This document shows positions 25,501 to 35,232 of a stretch of DNA of 64,000 nucleotides, piece by piece. Made by a program: the position numbers and the translations under genes. Position 1 is the first letter of the stretch. Every line of letters starts with the position of its first letter. Source of the stretch: Clostridia bacterium. Its GTDB lineage: Bacteria > Bacillota_A > Clostridia > Oscillospirales > CAG-272. The notes beneath the pieces were generated by a model that did not search any database, was not told the origin of the DNA, and worked only from the letters and a program-made list of their open reading frames with translations. The stretch spans positions 1-64,000 of the forward strand of contig JAFTRQ010000177.1 in the NCBI GenBank assembly GCA_017462125.1. The letters are read 5' to 3'.

Positions 25501-26973
25501 GGCAAGTGGGTAGAATACAAGGTCAGCTCGGCATATGCGCCCGACATTCAGGGTAACGCACATTATTACGACGGCTATTGCGTTCATTACGATGGCGACG
25601 GCACCTTCTCTTACTCCTTCATAGTTACAATGGACAACAAGGATGCAGACGGCAGAACCTTCCGCATCGCCGCTGAGGAGGACTTCAAGGGCTGGCCCGA
25701 GGAGCTTCCCGCAATTGATAAGGTGGAAGATGAGCTTCCCCTCAACGTTTACGTTGATGCAGAAGCGATGTACAACACGGCAATGATGTCCTCGGGACCT
25801 CAGTTCGACGGAGTCGTACTGAGCGCGGACAAGAGCTACGTCAGCTTTGGAGCTAAGGGTTTGACCGAATCCTATTTCTCCGCATATCCCGGCGGAACGG
25901 TTGCTACCGGTCAGTATCTGGCGATCAAATACAGACTCCCCGAAAGCAATCCTGACGATATTACGGTATTCGAGGTCTTTACCAGCACGACAAATAGCGG
26001 TGCAAAGGGAGAGGATTGCTTCTATATCGGCTCCGCTCTCATCAACGACGGCGAATGGCACATCATCGTAGCTGACCTTGCATCCTGGGGTAAGCCTTCC
26101 TTCAAGGCGGCAGACGACGGCACGTACAAAGCAAATTATGCCCGTCTCGATCCCTTTTACAAAACAGCTATAGGTAACAGCTTCCAATTCGCATTCTTCG
26201 GCTTGTCCGACAATCTTGAGGACATTTACGCATTGGCATCCGATCTCGATGCGATCCAATACGTCGCACACTTCGATGGCAAGACAACGGTGACCTACGT
26301 TGATCCTGCGACCGGAGAGTCGCTGGAAACACCCACAGAGGAAACCGAAGAAGTCAACACCGAAGAAACAAGCTCGGCAACCGACGAGCCTGTCAAGGAA
26401 AACGCAACGTCGTCTCACGAGCAATTCACGGTCTATGTCAACGCATCGGACATCGTCACCCACCTCAATGCTCCCGGAAACGGACACGGCGGTGAGGAAG
26501 AATTGATGGAAGGCGGCGAATACGTCCGAATTCACTACTGTACAGATCAATCCAAGAACGAAAATTACAGGCGCGAAAGTTATTTTTACATTTATGAAGC
26601 TGACGGCAGCCTTGCAACAGGTCAAATGCTTGTAATCAAATACAGAACCTACGAGCAAATCGGAAGCATACAGATTTATGCAAGCACGCAAAAGGCTTCC
26701 GCGTCCGATCCGGGCGGCAGCTGTACGCTGAAAGCTCCTGCAGAGGGTAGCAATGGCTTGTTTATCGGAGACGGCGAGTGGCACACGGTCGTCATCGATC
26801 TCTCCGAGTTGATTGCATCCTATACGGCAGACAGCAATGGCCAATATGCCGCTAAGCACGTCCGTATCGACCTGTTCAACTTTAACAGTCCTCTCGAAGA
26901 CGGAAAAACAGCATACGTTGATATCGCTTATATCGGTCTGACAGATGATGCGTCACATATCGCGAATGAATAA
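22519..26973 (+). CDS. Giant lipoprotein, paralogue 1 of 4, with two C-terminal beta-domains
   Basis: This 1484-residue protein has a lipoprotein signal with lipobox FASC and the lipidated Cys at residue 25. A Ser/Thr/Glu/Asp-rich spacer (about 26-70) precedes a large conserved core (about 75-1065). The core is shared with the next three genes and includes 'YQNWGQYPLKQ', 'YYHLSTGVTETNC' and 'LPDHRTMSAP'. Two copies of an approximately 180-residue beta-rich domain follow (about 1068-1250 and 1301-1480), split by a Thr/Glu-rich linker. Each has 'DGEWH..V.DL' and an ending that in the other paralogues reads 'YIDVAYIGMCD'. These look like carbohydrate-binding-type modules, an inference from pattern only. 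AAAGGA precedes the ATG. I do not recognise the core and assign no enzyme activity. Confidence 0.75.
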   Translation: MKKTTLSLIALLLTATMLVGIFASCGDNLSVDDDTSASTEAVVDSTDTGDSENKSDETETQTPAPSISDIKNGLLIENANKLANGVNAYFTDGKRTDFALVNQNMSLEYALANHKDQLVTSLVSAEGNTYLQSTMDVFVKMKSGHTFYASDSTKHATANLYRFGYYMYEARFEEQVFVGDVAVEDSLSFNLRSITRNQAKPSYNDDGSLHLEVGGSDPYISFKGVDFAASDYNFVQFTMKANATKPTNLVIYLKAGSKTGFTESQAKYFNFYNDGEYHTYTIPISEVDDYTGQVTGLRFDLSGEKGSSFDISDFKVIKGDDGGTPANLSLNRSFFVYSDKMHHYLQVATGDVATTDIDSIGLETKISADTVAKLIVKDKNGTHTTLDGVDFASVEYVGFDIKDAGIFGYILPADNSGGTLTVTLADGVYTVIQSRAPENGTIEPSGIYDDEKKRIIASVPLNGNDFFMGQRIYTDSNHGFDTFLLEAELERHPLTAENFIVDTQNSTDASFAGYDALRGIYTFKVAGDGFNGPYYRYPNKHYNIKFTVKGDNNDRSLYIMAASETGCLESAALLDDNNMMIPIPIEVGKNFSESSGERNRWNIDDKKYGEAIIPMLIKAGSEDSYNFINLYQNWGQYPLKQVSWIQFYAPYYHLSTGVTETNCIVPYYSCKNARGLNTLPDHRTMSAPFWSDQPQHNSCGSHKWLVYTDANGVYSASENARNTIDSYGPTYADVTMDYISDDGNIKVTYTHTEFPQTDENRAYYEMKYEVLGDVSFTDFSRDFHFYRVSSNDPTGVYQNVGYLNENNQSVIVNAAVDSESNKYVLGNECPYFSYFNMKGWTSTSQQGYANLSFLVYNSEFVIGGQKATPNFAIVNDKSSVRISLDLGEVTLKEGDSFVINAIVLPWGSQESVYDSKEFAGDQNVRDVREDTLLNPLTPKAVENCEVLDSVFVPKLKTTNGKNATFTLTGGENNVAVRIYGFDKVTVPVIEELVDGKWVEYKVSSAYAPDIQGNAHYYDGYCVHYDGDGTFSYSFIVTMDNKDADGRTFRIAAEEDFKGWPEELPAIDKVEDELPLNVYVDAEAMYNTAMMSSGPQFDGVVLSADKSYVSFGAKGLTESYFSAYPGGTVATGQYLAIKYRLPESNPDDITVFEVFTSTTNSGAKGEDCFYIGSALINDGEWHIIVADLASWGKPSFKAADDGTYKANYARLDPFYKTAIGNSFQFAFFGLSDNLEDIYALASDLDAIQYVAHFDGKTTVTYVDPATGESLETPTEETEEVNTEETSSATDEPVKENATSSHEQFTVYVNASDIVTHLNAPGNGHGGEEELMEGGEYVRIHYCTDQSKNENYRRESYFYIYEADGSLATGQMLVIKYRTYEQIGSIQIYASTQKASASDPGGSCTLKAPAEGSNGLFIGDGEWHTVVIDLSELIASYTADSNGQYAAKHVRIDLFNFNSPLEDGKTAYVDIAYIGLTDDASHIANE

Positions 26974-26988
26974 TTGAAGCTTCTACAA

Positions 26989-27277
26989 GATCCGCCCCGC
27001 CAAGCGGGGCGGATCAGCGTGTCGAGATTTTCTCGACACGCTGGCAGAGGTCGAAAAAGGTAGGTATATTTTTCGTTCTTACATTCGTAGCCGTACAGGA
27101 GTACGGCAGAGTGTAAGAACGGAAAAAGCAAGTAAGCACAAGACGTTTTCGATGAGCGTCTTGTGCTTTTCTCTTTTTACGGTTTCAATTCTGAATACTA
27201 TTTTTTCTCTTTTTCACTTGCGGTATAACAGCTTTTTCGACAGTATGATCCGCCCCGCTTAGCGGGGCGGATCATAT
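26989..27277 (-). repeat. Modular intergenic hairpin element, copy B
   Basis: The inverted copy of the element at 2466-2755. Read on the minus strand, it has an end hairpin at 27273-27247, a linker that matches copy A over about 28 bases, and an internal hairpin at 27068-27034 relative to 27100 (exactly 27168-27134) with loop CTCATCGAAAA. Next come the CGTTCTTACA/TGTAAGAACG stem (27121-27074), the CGTGTCGAGA hairpin (27042-27016) and an end hairpin at 27015-26989. Both end hairpins have the stem GATCCGCCCCGC. These stems and the internal stem share no sequence with copy A, yet pairing length and loop are kept. Confidence 0.8.
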
Positions 27278-27348
27278 GTCAGTTGAAGTGCACAAAAACG
27301 TCAACGTTTATTTGTGAAAAATGCGCTCTTAAAAAAATTGGCCGATTC

Positions 27349-27377
27349 TTGACAATAATTCTGTAAAATGGTATAAT
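27349..27377 (+). promoter_or_regulatory. Promoter of the second giant lipoprotein gene
   Basis: TTGACA (27349-27354) and TATAAT (27372-27377) are 17 bp apart, a full consensus. The leader is about 37 nt. Confidence 0.9.
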
Positions 27378-27420
27378 TTTTATATATGCACTCCTGTTTC
27401 ACAAAGAAAGGAAAGCCGAA

Positions 27421-30400
27421 ATGAAAAGAAAAAGTGTATCCATACTGTCCTTACTGTTGGCAATGCTGATGTTGATCGGCATGTTTACTGCCTGTAACAC
27501 GACCGACACTCCTTCGGACAACACCGATAGCGACAGCTCCTCTTCTCAGACCGAGTTATCTACAGAGTCAGACTCCGCTACCGAAGAAGAGACCGAAGAG
27601 GACACCACCCCCAAGCTTGAGGGTGCCAACGCACAGCTGATTGAAAATGCGGAACGTCTTGCAAACGGCGTACAAAGCTATTACGCTGATCCCGATCGTA
27701 CAAGCTACACCATCGAGAACAAGAATATGTCTCTCGATTACGTGCTGACAGGCTCGGAGAATCAGATGGTCACCGCGATCAAAAACACCAAGGGTGAGTC
27801 CTATATTGAGGACACCATGGATGTTTTCGTTAAAATGAAGGACGGAACCACTTATTACGCTTCCGAAACCGACGAGCAAACTCGCGTCAATATCTACCGT
27901 TACGGTTATTACTATTACGACGTACACCTGTTAGAGCAGGATTTCGAAAAAGGCACCACTGTAGAGAAGGAGACCGACATCCCGATCACAGATTTCACAT
28001 CCTACAAGCACACGACCAAGCCTAAATTCGAAAACGGAGAATTGAAGGTCACCATTACCAATCAGGTGGATCCCCAGGTCTATGCTGCCACAAGCTTCAA
28101 GGCAAATGAGTATAACAATCTTCAGGTCACCGTTAAAAGCGATACTGTGGTTACCTTGACCGTCTATATCGTAGCAGGCGCACAGAAGTATCACAACAAC
28201 AAGCAAAGCACCGTAGTCGAAATAATCAACGACGGCGAGTGGCATACCGTCAACATCCCGCTGAGCGAAGCCAATTTCCCTGACTATACAGGCGACGTTA
28301 CAAGCATCAGACTCGACTTGGGCGGTGTTGTTGGTACTGACTTTTATTTGAAGGACGTCAAGATACAGAAAGTGAGTCACGACGCTGTTCCCTTAACGCT
28401 TGACCGTACCTTCCACACCTTCCCCGACAAGCTTCATCAGGAGCTTCACATCGTTGCTTATGAAGACACCTCCGATATTGAGGCGATTGGTATGACCACA
28501 AGCATCAAGGCTGACACGGTCGACAAACTGATAGTCAAAGACAAAAACGGTCTGCATCAGAGTCTTGACAGTGTAGATTGGGCAAGCGCGGAGTATGTCG
28601 GATTCGATATCAAAAACGTTGGAATCTTTGGATACATTCTTCCCTATGACAACGAAAGCGGAGCCATTGAGGTAACGCTTGAAGGTGGAAACTACTTGAT
28701 CACGCAAACAGACTGTCCCGAGGGCGGTGTAATCAAAGCGCCCATCCAAAACACATTCAACGATTTCCGTATGGGACACAGACTCTACACCGACAGCTCT
28801 CATAATTTTGAAAAATTCTTAAATGAAGCCTACTGTGAAAGAAATCCTCTTGATGAAGACAACATCGTGATCGATGCTTCCAAAATGAAGAGAGGCGCAA
28901 AATTCAAGGAATATGACGCCCTGCGCGGTGTATATCATTTCACCATTAAGGGTGCCTCCGGCTTCAGCGATCCTTACTACAATAACCAGAACCTCCACTA
29001 CAACGCATCCTTCAGCATTACCGGTGACGATCATGACAGAATGATCTATATTATGACCTATACGTCCTCCGGATGTCTCGAATGTGCGGTGCTGTTGGAC
29101 GAAAACAATATGATGCTTCCCGTTCCGCTTGAGGTCAGTAAAAACTTCAGCGAGCAAGAGGAGCCTATCTACAACTGCGGTGATGCAACCTATGGCGAAA
29201 CCTTCTTCCCTATGGTCATCAAGGCAGGAGAACGAAACTACATAACCGTCCTGAACTTCTATCAGAATTGGGGTAACTTCCCGCTCAAGCAGCTTTCCTC
29301 CATTGGCTATTATATGCCTTATTATCACCTTTCCACGGGTGTTACAGAAACCAACTGTATCTCTAACTGGTATAACAGAGGAAAGAACCTTTGGACTCTC
29401 CCCGACCACAGATCTATGTCCATGCCCGCATCCAGCGATCTGAAGAATATGTATCCGGCATACGGCAATCAGCCTCAACGTCCCAATGCAGGTTATCATT
29501 ACTTCCTGCAGTATACAGATGCGGCGGGAAATTATATCGCATCCGATTATCTGGACAACATCATCAGCTCTGCGGGTCCTACATACGCTGATATTACAAT
29601 GAACTACCTCTCGGACGACGGAAAGATCAAGGTATCCTACCGCCATATAGAGATGCCTCAGGTGGATGAAAACAGAACCTACTATGAGATAAAATATGAG
29701 GTTCTTGACACCGTCGAGATCGCCAACTTTATGAAGGACTTCTCATTCTACACTATGACGGGCTTTGTAAATTACACCAAGGTAGGCTATCTTGATGAAA
29801 ACAACGAGAGCAAGATCAAAAGCGTCAATCCCAAGGATAAGCCCCTTCCCTACGTTCTTGGCGACAGCTGTCCTTACTTCTCGCTCTTCCACCTTCCCTC
29901 CACAAGTGTATATACCAACCTTGCATTCTTAATCTATGATTCCGAATTCATTATCGGTGGCAAGCAAGTCGACGAAAACTTCGTGATTATCGACCAAAAT
30001 TACGCAGTCCGTCTCTCGCTGAACATCGACGGCAAGGTCACCCTGCAGAAGGGCGACAGCTTTACCATCAATGCGATCATCCTGCCTTGGGGAGGCGGTT
30101 GGGTTCTTGATGACGGTACTCAATATCACAACACAACCGATAAAAACGTTCAGTTGGTTCGCGAAAATACGCTTCTCAATCCCTTTAAGGCAACGCCCGT
30201 TGAAAATTGCGAGGCTGTTGAAAGTGTATTCCTGCCTCGTGTCAGATCTACTGACGGTAAGAGCGCAACCTTCACGCTTTCGGGCGGCTATGATTGCGAT
30301 CCCTCCTCTGCGGATACGATCAATATGACCGTTCGCGTAGACGGATTCAATTCGCTGACCAAGCTGAAGCTTGAAGAGCTTATCGATGGAAAATGGGTAA

Positions 30401-30561
30401 GCATTGAGCTGTCCTCGGTAAATTCTCCCGACACCAAGGGAAACACCGCGGATTACGACGGTTATGCAGTACATTATGACGGCGATGGAACCTATAGCTA
30501 TTCCTTCGTCATGACAATTACCGACGGCACACCCAGAACCGTCAGAGTAAGCGCAGAATAA
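27421..30561 (+). CDS. Giant lipoprotein, paralogue 2 of 4, core only
   Basis: This 1046-residue protein has lipobox FTAC with Cys at residue 25, the same position as in the other three paralogues. An acidic Ser/Thr-rich spacer is followed by the shared core ('FYQNWGNFPLKQ', 'YYHLSTGVTETNC', 'LPDHRSMSMP', 'MNYLSDDGKIKVSYRH'). It stops where the core ends ('TPRTVRVSAE') and lacks the two C-terminal beta-domains of its neighbours. It may represent the minimal form, with the modules being accessory binding parts. AAAGGA precedes the ATG. Function is unknown. Confidence 0.75.
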   Translation: MKRKSVSILSLLLAMLMLIGMFTACNTTDTPSDNTDSDSSSSQTELSTESDSATEEETEEDTTPKLEGANAQLIENAERLANGVQSYYADPDRTSYTIENKNMSLDYVLTGSENQMVTAIKNTKGESYIEDTMDVFVKMKDGTTYYASETDEQTRVNIYRYGYYYYDVHLLEQDFEKGTTVEKETDIPITDFTSYKHTTKPKFENGELKVTITNQVDPQVYAATSFKANEYNNLQVTVKSDTVVTLTVYIVAGAQKYHNNKQSTVVEIINDGEWHTVNIPLSEANFPDYTGDVTSIRLDLGGVVGTDFYLKDVKIQKVSHDAVPLTLDRTFHTFPDKLHQELHIVAYEDTSDIEAIGMTTSIKADTVDKLIVKDKNGLHQSLDSVDWASAEYVGFDIKNVGIFGYILPYDNESGAIEVTLEGGNYLITQTDCPEGGVIKAPIQNTFNDFRMGHRLYTDSSHNFEKFLNEAYCERNPLDEDNIVIDASKMKRGAKFKEYDALRGVYHFTIKGASGFSDPYYNNQNLHYNASFSITGDDHDRMIYIMTYTSSGCLECAVLLDENNMMLPVPLEVSKNFSEQEEPIYNCGDATYGETFFPMVIKAGERNYITVLNFYQNWGNFPLKQLSSIGYYMPYYHLSTGVTETNCISNWYNRGKNLWTLPDHRSMSMPASSDLKNMYPAYGNQPQRPNAGYHYFLQYTDAAGNYIASDYLDNIISSAGPTYADITMNYLSDDGKIKVSYRHIEMPQVDENRTYYEIKYEVLDTVEIANFMKDFSFYTMTGFVNYTKVGYLDENNESKIKSVNPKDKPLPYVLGDSCPYFSLFHLPSTSVYTNLAFLIYDSEFIIGGKQVDENFVIIDQNYAVRLSLNIDGKVTLQKGDSFTINAIILPWGGGWVLDDGTQYHNTTDKNVQLVRENTLLNPFKATPVENCEAVESVFLPRVRSTDGKSATFTLSGGYDCDPSSADTINMTVRVDGFNSLTKLKLEELIDGKWVSIELSSVNSPDTKGNTADYDGYAVHYDGDGTYSYSFVMTITDGTPRTVRVSAE

Positions 30562-30566
30562 CGATC

Positions 30567-30594
30567 CAAAAGGGAGACTTCGGTCTCCCTTTTG
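30567..30594 (+). terminator. Terminator after paralogue 2
   Basis: A 12-bp perfect stem with a TTCG tetraloop (CAAAAGGGAGAC, TTCG, complement) lies 6 bp after the stop. The T run is contained within the 3' arm (TTTT), so the terminator is compact. Confidence 0.75.
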
Positions 30595-30704
30595 AGATTT
30601 AAAAGGTAAAAATGCTCTGCCCCTCAAATGAAAATCGTGCTACAAAATCTGAAAATTCTCATAGACTTATTATTGCAAATCCTGTATAATAAATTAATTC
30701 ATCA

Positions 30705-30733
30705 TTGACAAAATCTGATTTAAATGCTATACT
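30705..30733 (+). promoter_or_regulatory. Promoter of the third giant lipoprotein gene
   Basis: TTGACA (30705-30710) and TATACT (30728-30733) are 17 bp apart with an extended -10 TGC. Confidence 0.85.
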
Positions 30734-30783
30734 GAAGACAGCACCTTCAGAGATCGTCAAAATAAAGAAGAAAGGACCATAAT

Positions 30784-33700
30784 ATGAAAAACAAAAAGCT
30801 CTCTTTTCTTTCCCTCCTTCTTGCTATCGTAACGTGTGCAAGCTTGTTTGCTGCCTGCGGACCTGCAACAAGCGAGGATTCCTCCTCTTCCACAAACGAC
30901 ACCGAGCAGAAGACCGAGGGCACCGAGGCAATCGGCACAGAAGAAACCGAAAGCAATACCTCGGCTGTAGAAACCGAGGAGGACACTACGCCTAAGCTTG
31001 AAGGCGAATACGCGTTACTGATTGAAAACGCTGACCGTCTGAAAAACGACGTAACGTCCTACTTCACAAACGCTGCCCGTGAATACTACAGAATTGAAAA
31101 CAATAACATGAATCTTGATTATGTGCTGACCTCAGCGCAGGACCAGCTGGCAACGATCACCAACAAAAAGGGTGGTACGTACATCGAAGATACAATGGAC
31201 GTGTTTATCAAGATGAAGAGCGGAAAGACCTATTATGCATCCGGCTCTCAGATTTCCGCTACGGCAAACCTTTACCGCTACGGTTACTATTATTACGACG
31301 CGCAGTTCTACAACCAGAATTTCGTAAATGAAATCACGGTTACGGATAAACAGCCCGTAAAGTTGGCACTTTTCCGTGGCGCACATGATATGAGCCGTCC
31401 CGAGGTCACCAACGGTGTACTCTCCACGACCATTGAAAGCACCGCAGACCCCTACATTACAGCCGCAAATCTCAAAATCTCCACAGAAAAATATAATGCT
31501 TTGCAGATCACGATGAAGACCACCTCCTCCACCGAGGTCAATATGTTTTTCGTGGCAGGTAGCCATGGAGGCTTCTCTGAGGATCAGCGCATCGATTTTC
31601 AGCCTATCCCGGACGGTGAATTTCACACCTACACCATATACTTCTCTGCCGGTGTGAACGATTACACCGGAACGCTGTCTCAGCTTCGTTTTGACTTCAA
31701 CGGTATCGTAGGTGAAACCGTTGAGATCAGCGAGATCACCGCTCTTTCAACAAATAACAATGACGCCCCCTCCATTGTGATGGGCAGAAACCTGCACGTA
31801 TACTCCGATAAGATGCACCAAGTCATCCGTCTGATTGCCGAGAAGGACACGACCGATATTGCAGAGGTTGGTATGATCACCAAGATCGCGGCAAGCACGG
31901 TTGACAAGCTGATCGTGAAGGACAAAAACGGTCTCCACGAAAAGCTGGACGGTGTGGATTGGGCAAGTGCCGAATATATTGGCTTTGATGTAAAAAACGT
32001 GGGAATCTTCGGTTACATCCTGCCTCTGCATAAGGAAAGCGGAAGCATGACCGTTGCGCTTGAGGGTGAAAACTACGTCATCACGCAGACCACCACACCC
32101 GAAGACGGTACGATCCTCGCTCCCATTCCCGCCTCCTCTAACAAGGATCAGGTCGTTATCAATTTTAAGGGTCAGAGCAACGATCCCTATCATTCCGTAA
32201 ACGAGTTTGACTTCGGTCAGCGCATCTATACCGACGCAACCCACTCCTTCGACGCATTTTTGCACGAGGCTGAGTGCGAGCGTAACCCCTTGACAAGCGA
32301 TAACATCAAGATCAACACCGAAAAAACAGCAAAGGCAACCTTTGACGGCTACGATCCTCTCCGCGGTATTTACTGCTTCACAGTTCCCGAAAGCACCGGA
32401 TTCAATGCCGCATTCTACAACCATCCCAACAAGCATTGCCCGCTTTCCTTCTCCATTACGGGAGATGACAAGGACAGAGACATCTACGTTCTCGCATACG
32501 CGTTCACAACAAGCATTGAGTGTGCCGCTGTGCTCGACAAGAACGATATGATGCTCCCCATTCCGATCGAGGTCTCCAAAAACTTCTCCAACGAATTTGA
32601 AGAACCCGTATTCGCTTGGGGCGATATTCGCTACGGTGAAGCGCGCATTCCTATGGTGATCAAATCCGGAGAAACACAGGAGTTGACTATCCTGCATCTC
32701 TATCAAAATTGGGGTAATTACCCTCTGAAGCAGATCTCCTCCATTCAGTTCTTTGCTCCGTATTATCACCTCTCCACAGGCTGTACAGAGTCCAACTGTA
32801 TCTCTTCCTACTACGTCTACAGCAAGGACCTGCAGATGCTCCCCGACCACAGAGCTATGTCGGCTCCCATATGGGCTACCGACCCACAGCACACCAATGG
32901 CGGTAACCACAGCTACCTTCAGTACACGGATGCAGACGGTAACTATTACGCTACCGAGGATATTGTAAATGTCATCGAATCTGCAGGACCCACTTACGCC
33001 GATATTGAGCTGAACTATCTCTCCGACGATGGCAAGATCATGGCGACCTACACCCATATGGAGTTTCCTCAGGTAGACGAAAACAGAACCTTCTACGAAA
33101 TGGAATACGAGGTACTTGAGGACGTCAGCTTCAAAAATTTCGCAACAGACTTCTCCTTCTATGCCGTACGTGCGATCAATGGAAACTACGTGAAGGTCGG
33201 CTATCTCGATGAGAACAACAAGCCTGCCATCGTAAGCACAGGCAAAAACGGCGAAGAAACACTTTACAAGCTTGGAGATGAATACCCCTATTTTGATATG
33301 TTCCAGATTCCCGAGCTTGACGATTACGTAAACGTTTCCTTTATTATCAGAGATGCGAAGATCGTTATTGGCGGCAAGGAGGTCGATCCCGGTTTCGTTA
33401 TCGTGGAAAAGGGACATAAGACCCGCCTCTCCCTCGATCTCGGTGAAGTTACTCTCAAGAAGGGTGACCACATTACCATCCACGCGATCATTATGCCTTG
33501 GGGCTCGCAAGAGACAGACTACAGTGCAAAGCAGCCTGACATCAATGTTCTGAACGTTCGTCAGGACAGCATTATCGATCCTCTCAAGGTTACCGCAGGC
33601 GCGAATGCCGAGACCATTGACAGCGTATGGCTGCCCAAGATCAAGTCTACTGACGGAAAGAGTGCTGAATTTACGCTTTCCGGCGGAGAAAACAACGTAG

Positions 33701-35103
33701 CATTCCGCGTATACGGCTTCAAGATGCTGACCGCTCCCAAGCTGTACGAGAAGATCGATGGCGAATGGGTGCTCATCGACGTCAGCTCCTTGAACAACCC
33801 CGACAAAGAGGGCAACTACCACGCATATGACGGATATGCCGTTCATTATGACAGCGACGGCACCTTCTCCTACTCCTTTGTCACAACACTTACAGGCGAT
33901 CAGAAGAGAACCTTCAAGGTCGTTGCAGACGAGGAATTCAAGGGCTGGCCCGAGCAGAACATTGTAGTTGAAGATCCCACCGATATCTACTTTAATCCCA
34001 CGGAGATCGGCTACTCCGCTACTGCAAGCCAAGCAACGTATGAAATAGACAAGGACGGCCAATACATCCGTATCTTCGGCGACGGTGAATCTCCCGAAAA
34101 GTATTTCAGCTTCAACGTTTCCACAGATTCCGGCATCACAGGTCAGTATGCAATTATCAAGTACCGCCTCCCTGTTGAAAACGACACCGATCTCGGTCAT
34201 TTCCAGATCTACACTGGCACAAAGAGTCCTGCAATCGTTGGAACAGGTGACTGGCTTGTTGCGCGCGACGTAAAGAAGGACGGTCAGTGGCACGTGATGG
34301 TCATTGACATCTCTGCGTTCAACCTTCCTGAATATGTTGCAAATGCAGACGGCACGTACAGCGCAAAGTATTTCAGATTCGACCTCTTCAACGCGAAGAT
34401 GTCTGAAAGCTCCTATATTGACGTGGCATATATTGCAATGTGTGACAGCCTCGACAAGATCATGGAATTCAATCAAGATATACTTTCCGTTGAGCTTGTA
34501 GAAAGCGAATACGGTAGCAAAACGGTCTACACCGCTTCGGGAAGCTCCGAGCCTACTGCGGAGGATCTTCTGAACGTCTACATCGGTGCCTCCGCACTGA
34601 AAGCCACAAGCACGTCAGGCACAGGCAAGGTCGAGCTGCTTACCGAAGACAAGACCGAGTTTGTACGCTATTGGGGTGACGGTGCAGCGGCAGAAGCATA
34701 TTCAAACATCTATAATGGTGACGGAAAAGTATCGGGTAAATACATAGTGATCAAATACCGTATTCCTACCACAAACACAGAAAATCCCGATAACGGCTAT
34801 ATCGAATTCTTTACAAGCACCGTGAACGGTAGCCCCAAGGGCTTCGGCCCCGAATCCGATTACGTTGCAACGTTGGGACAGAAGCTGCTGATCAAGGACG
34901 GCGAATGGCATACCCTTGTACTCGATGTCACAACTTACTCCACATGTACCACCTTTGTTCCCGCCGAGGACGGAACCTACACGGCAAAATTCATCCGTTT
35001 TGATATGTTCAACGGTCAGACAATGTCCACCTCTTCCTATATGGACGTTGCATTCGTCGGTATGTGCGAGGATCCTACCCCATTCCTTCCCGAGGAAGAA
35101 TAA
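30784..35103 (+). CDS. Giant lipoprotein, paralogue 3 of 4, with two C-terminal beta-domains
   Basis: This 1439-residue protein has lipobox FAAC with Cys at residue 25, then an acidic Thr/Glu spacer and the shared core ('LYQNWGNYPLKQ', 'YYHLSTGCTESNC', 'LPDHRAMSAP', 'ELNYLSDDGKIMATYTH'). Two beta-domains follow, at about 1060-1235 and 1255-1430. Each has 'GQYAIIKYRLP', 'DGQWHVMVIDI' or 'DGEWHTLVLDV', and 'F.RFDLFN....SYIDVAYIAMCDS'. The regular 'YAIIKYR' and 'WH..V.D' strands suggest a jelly-roll fold. It probably displays these domains on the cell surface. Function is unknown. Confidence 0.75.
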   Translation: MKNKKLSFLSLLLAIVTCASLFAACGPATSEDSSSSTNDTEQKTEGTEAIGTEETESNTSAVETEEDTTPKLEGEYALLIENADRLKNDVTSYFTNAAREYYRIENNNMNLDYVLTSAQDQLATITNKKGGTYIEDTMDVFIKMKSGKTYYASGSQISATANLYRYGYYYYDAQFYNQNFVNEITVTDKQPVKLALFRGAHDMSRPEVTNGVLSTTIESTADPYITAANLKISTEKYNALQITMKTTSSTEVNMFFVAGSHGGFSEDQRIDFQPIPDGEFHTYTIYFSAGVNDYTGTLSQLRFDFNGIVGETVEISEITALSTNNNDAPSIVMGRNLHVYSDKMHQVIRLIAEKDTTDIAEVGMITKIAASTVDKLIVKDKNGLHEKLDGVDWASAEYIGFDVKNVGIFGYILPLHKESGSMTVALEGENYVITQTTTPEDGTILAPIPASSNKDQVVINFKGQSNDPYHSVNEFDFGQRIYTDATHSFDAFLHEAECERNPLTSDNIKINTEKTAKATFDGYDPLRGIYCFTVPESTGFNAAFYNHPNKHCPLSFSITGDDKDRDIYVLAYAFTTSIECAAVLDKNDMMLPIPIEVSKNFSNEFEEPVFAWGDIRYGEARIPMVIKSGETQELTILHLYQNWGNYPLKQISSIQFFAPYYHLSTGCTESNCISSYYVYSKDLQMLPDHRAMSAPIWATDPQHTNGGNHSYLQYTDADGNYYATEDIVNVIESAGPTYADIELNYLSDDGKIMATYTHMEFPQVDENRTFYEMEYEVLEDVSFKNFATDFSFYAVRAINGNYVKVGYLDENNKPAIVSTGKNGEETLYKLGDEYPYFDMFQIPELDDYVNVSFIIRDAKIVIGGKEVDPGFVIVEKGHKTRLSLDLGEVTLKKGDHITIHAIIMPWGSQETDYSAKQPDINVLNVRQDSIIDPLKVTAGANAETIDSVWLPKIKSTDGKSAEFTLSGGENNVAFRVYGFKMLTAPKLYEKIDGEWVLIDVSSLNNPDKEGNYHAYDGYAVHYDSDGTFSYSFVTTLTGDQKRTFKVVADEEFKGWPEQNIVVEDPTDIYFNPTEIGYSATASQATYEIDKDGQYIRIFGDGESPEKYFSFNVSTDSGITGQYAIIKYRLPVENDTDLGHFQIYTGTKSPAIVGTGDWLVARDVKKDGQWHVMVIDISAFNLPEYVANADGTYSAKYFRFDLFNAKMSESSYIDVAYIAMCDSLDKIMEFNQDILSVELVESEYGSKTVYTASGSSEPTAEDLLNVYIGASALKATSTSGTGKVELLTEDKTEFVRYWGDGAAAEAYSNIYNGDGKVSGKYIVIKYRIPTTNTENPDNGYIEFFTSTVNGSPKGFGPESDYVATLGQKLLIKDGEWHTLVLDVTTYSTCTTFVPAEDGTYTAKFIRFDMFNGQTMSTSSYMDVAFVGMCEDPTPFLPEEE

Positions 35104-35121
35104 AAATTCAACTAATTGATC

Positions 35122-35150
35122 GGAAGTGTGGTGAAAAAAACCACACTTCC
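35122..35150 (+). terminator. Hairpin after paralogue 3
   Basis: An 11-bp perfect stem (GGAAGTGTGGT with its complement) with an A-rich loop lies 18 bp after the stop. No T run follows, so termination strength is uncertain. Confidence 0.5.
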
Positions 35151-35193
35151 ACATCAAATCAACAGATTTTGTGCATTAAGAATCAAATTTTTG

Positions 35194-35222
35194 TTGCAAT
35201 GCATATAAAAATCGTGTATAAT
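35194..35222 (+). promoter_or_regulatory. Promoter of the fourth giant lipoprotein gene
   Basis: TTGCAA (35194-35199) and TATAAT (35217-35222) are 17 bp apart. Transcription should start near 35229, directly before the leader terminator. Confidence 0.8.
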
Positions 35223-35232
35223 GAAATCAGAA

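Noticed and set aside
31747..34476. A 909-codon open frame opposite the third lipoprotein gene
   Set aside because: The plus-strand gene has a promoter, Shine-Dalgarno site, lipobox and paralogues. The antisense frame is a codon-bias shadow, as are those at 25312-26859 and 13878-14819.
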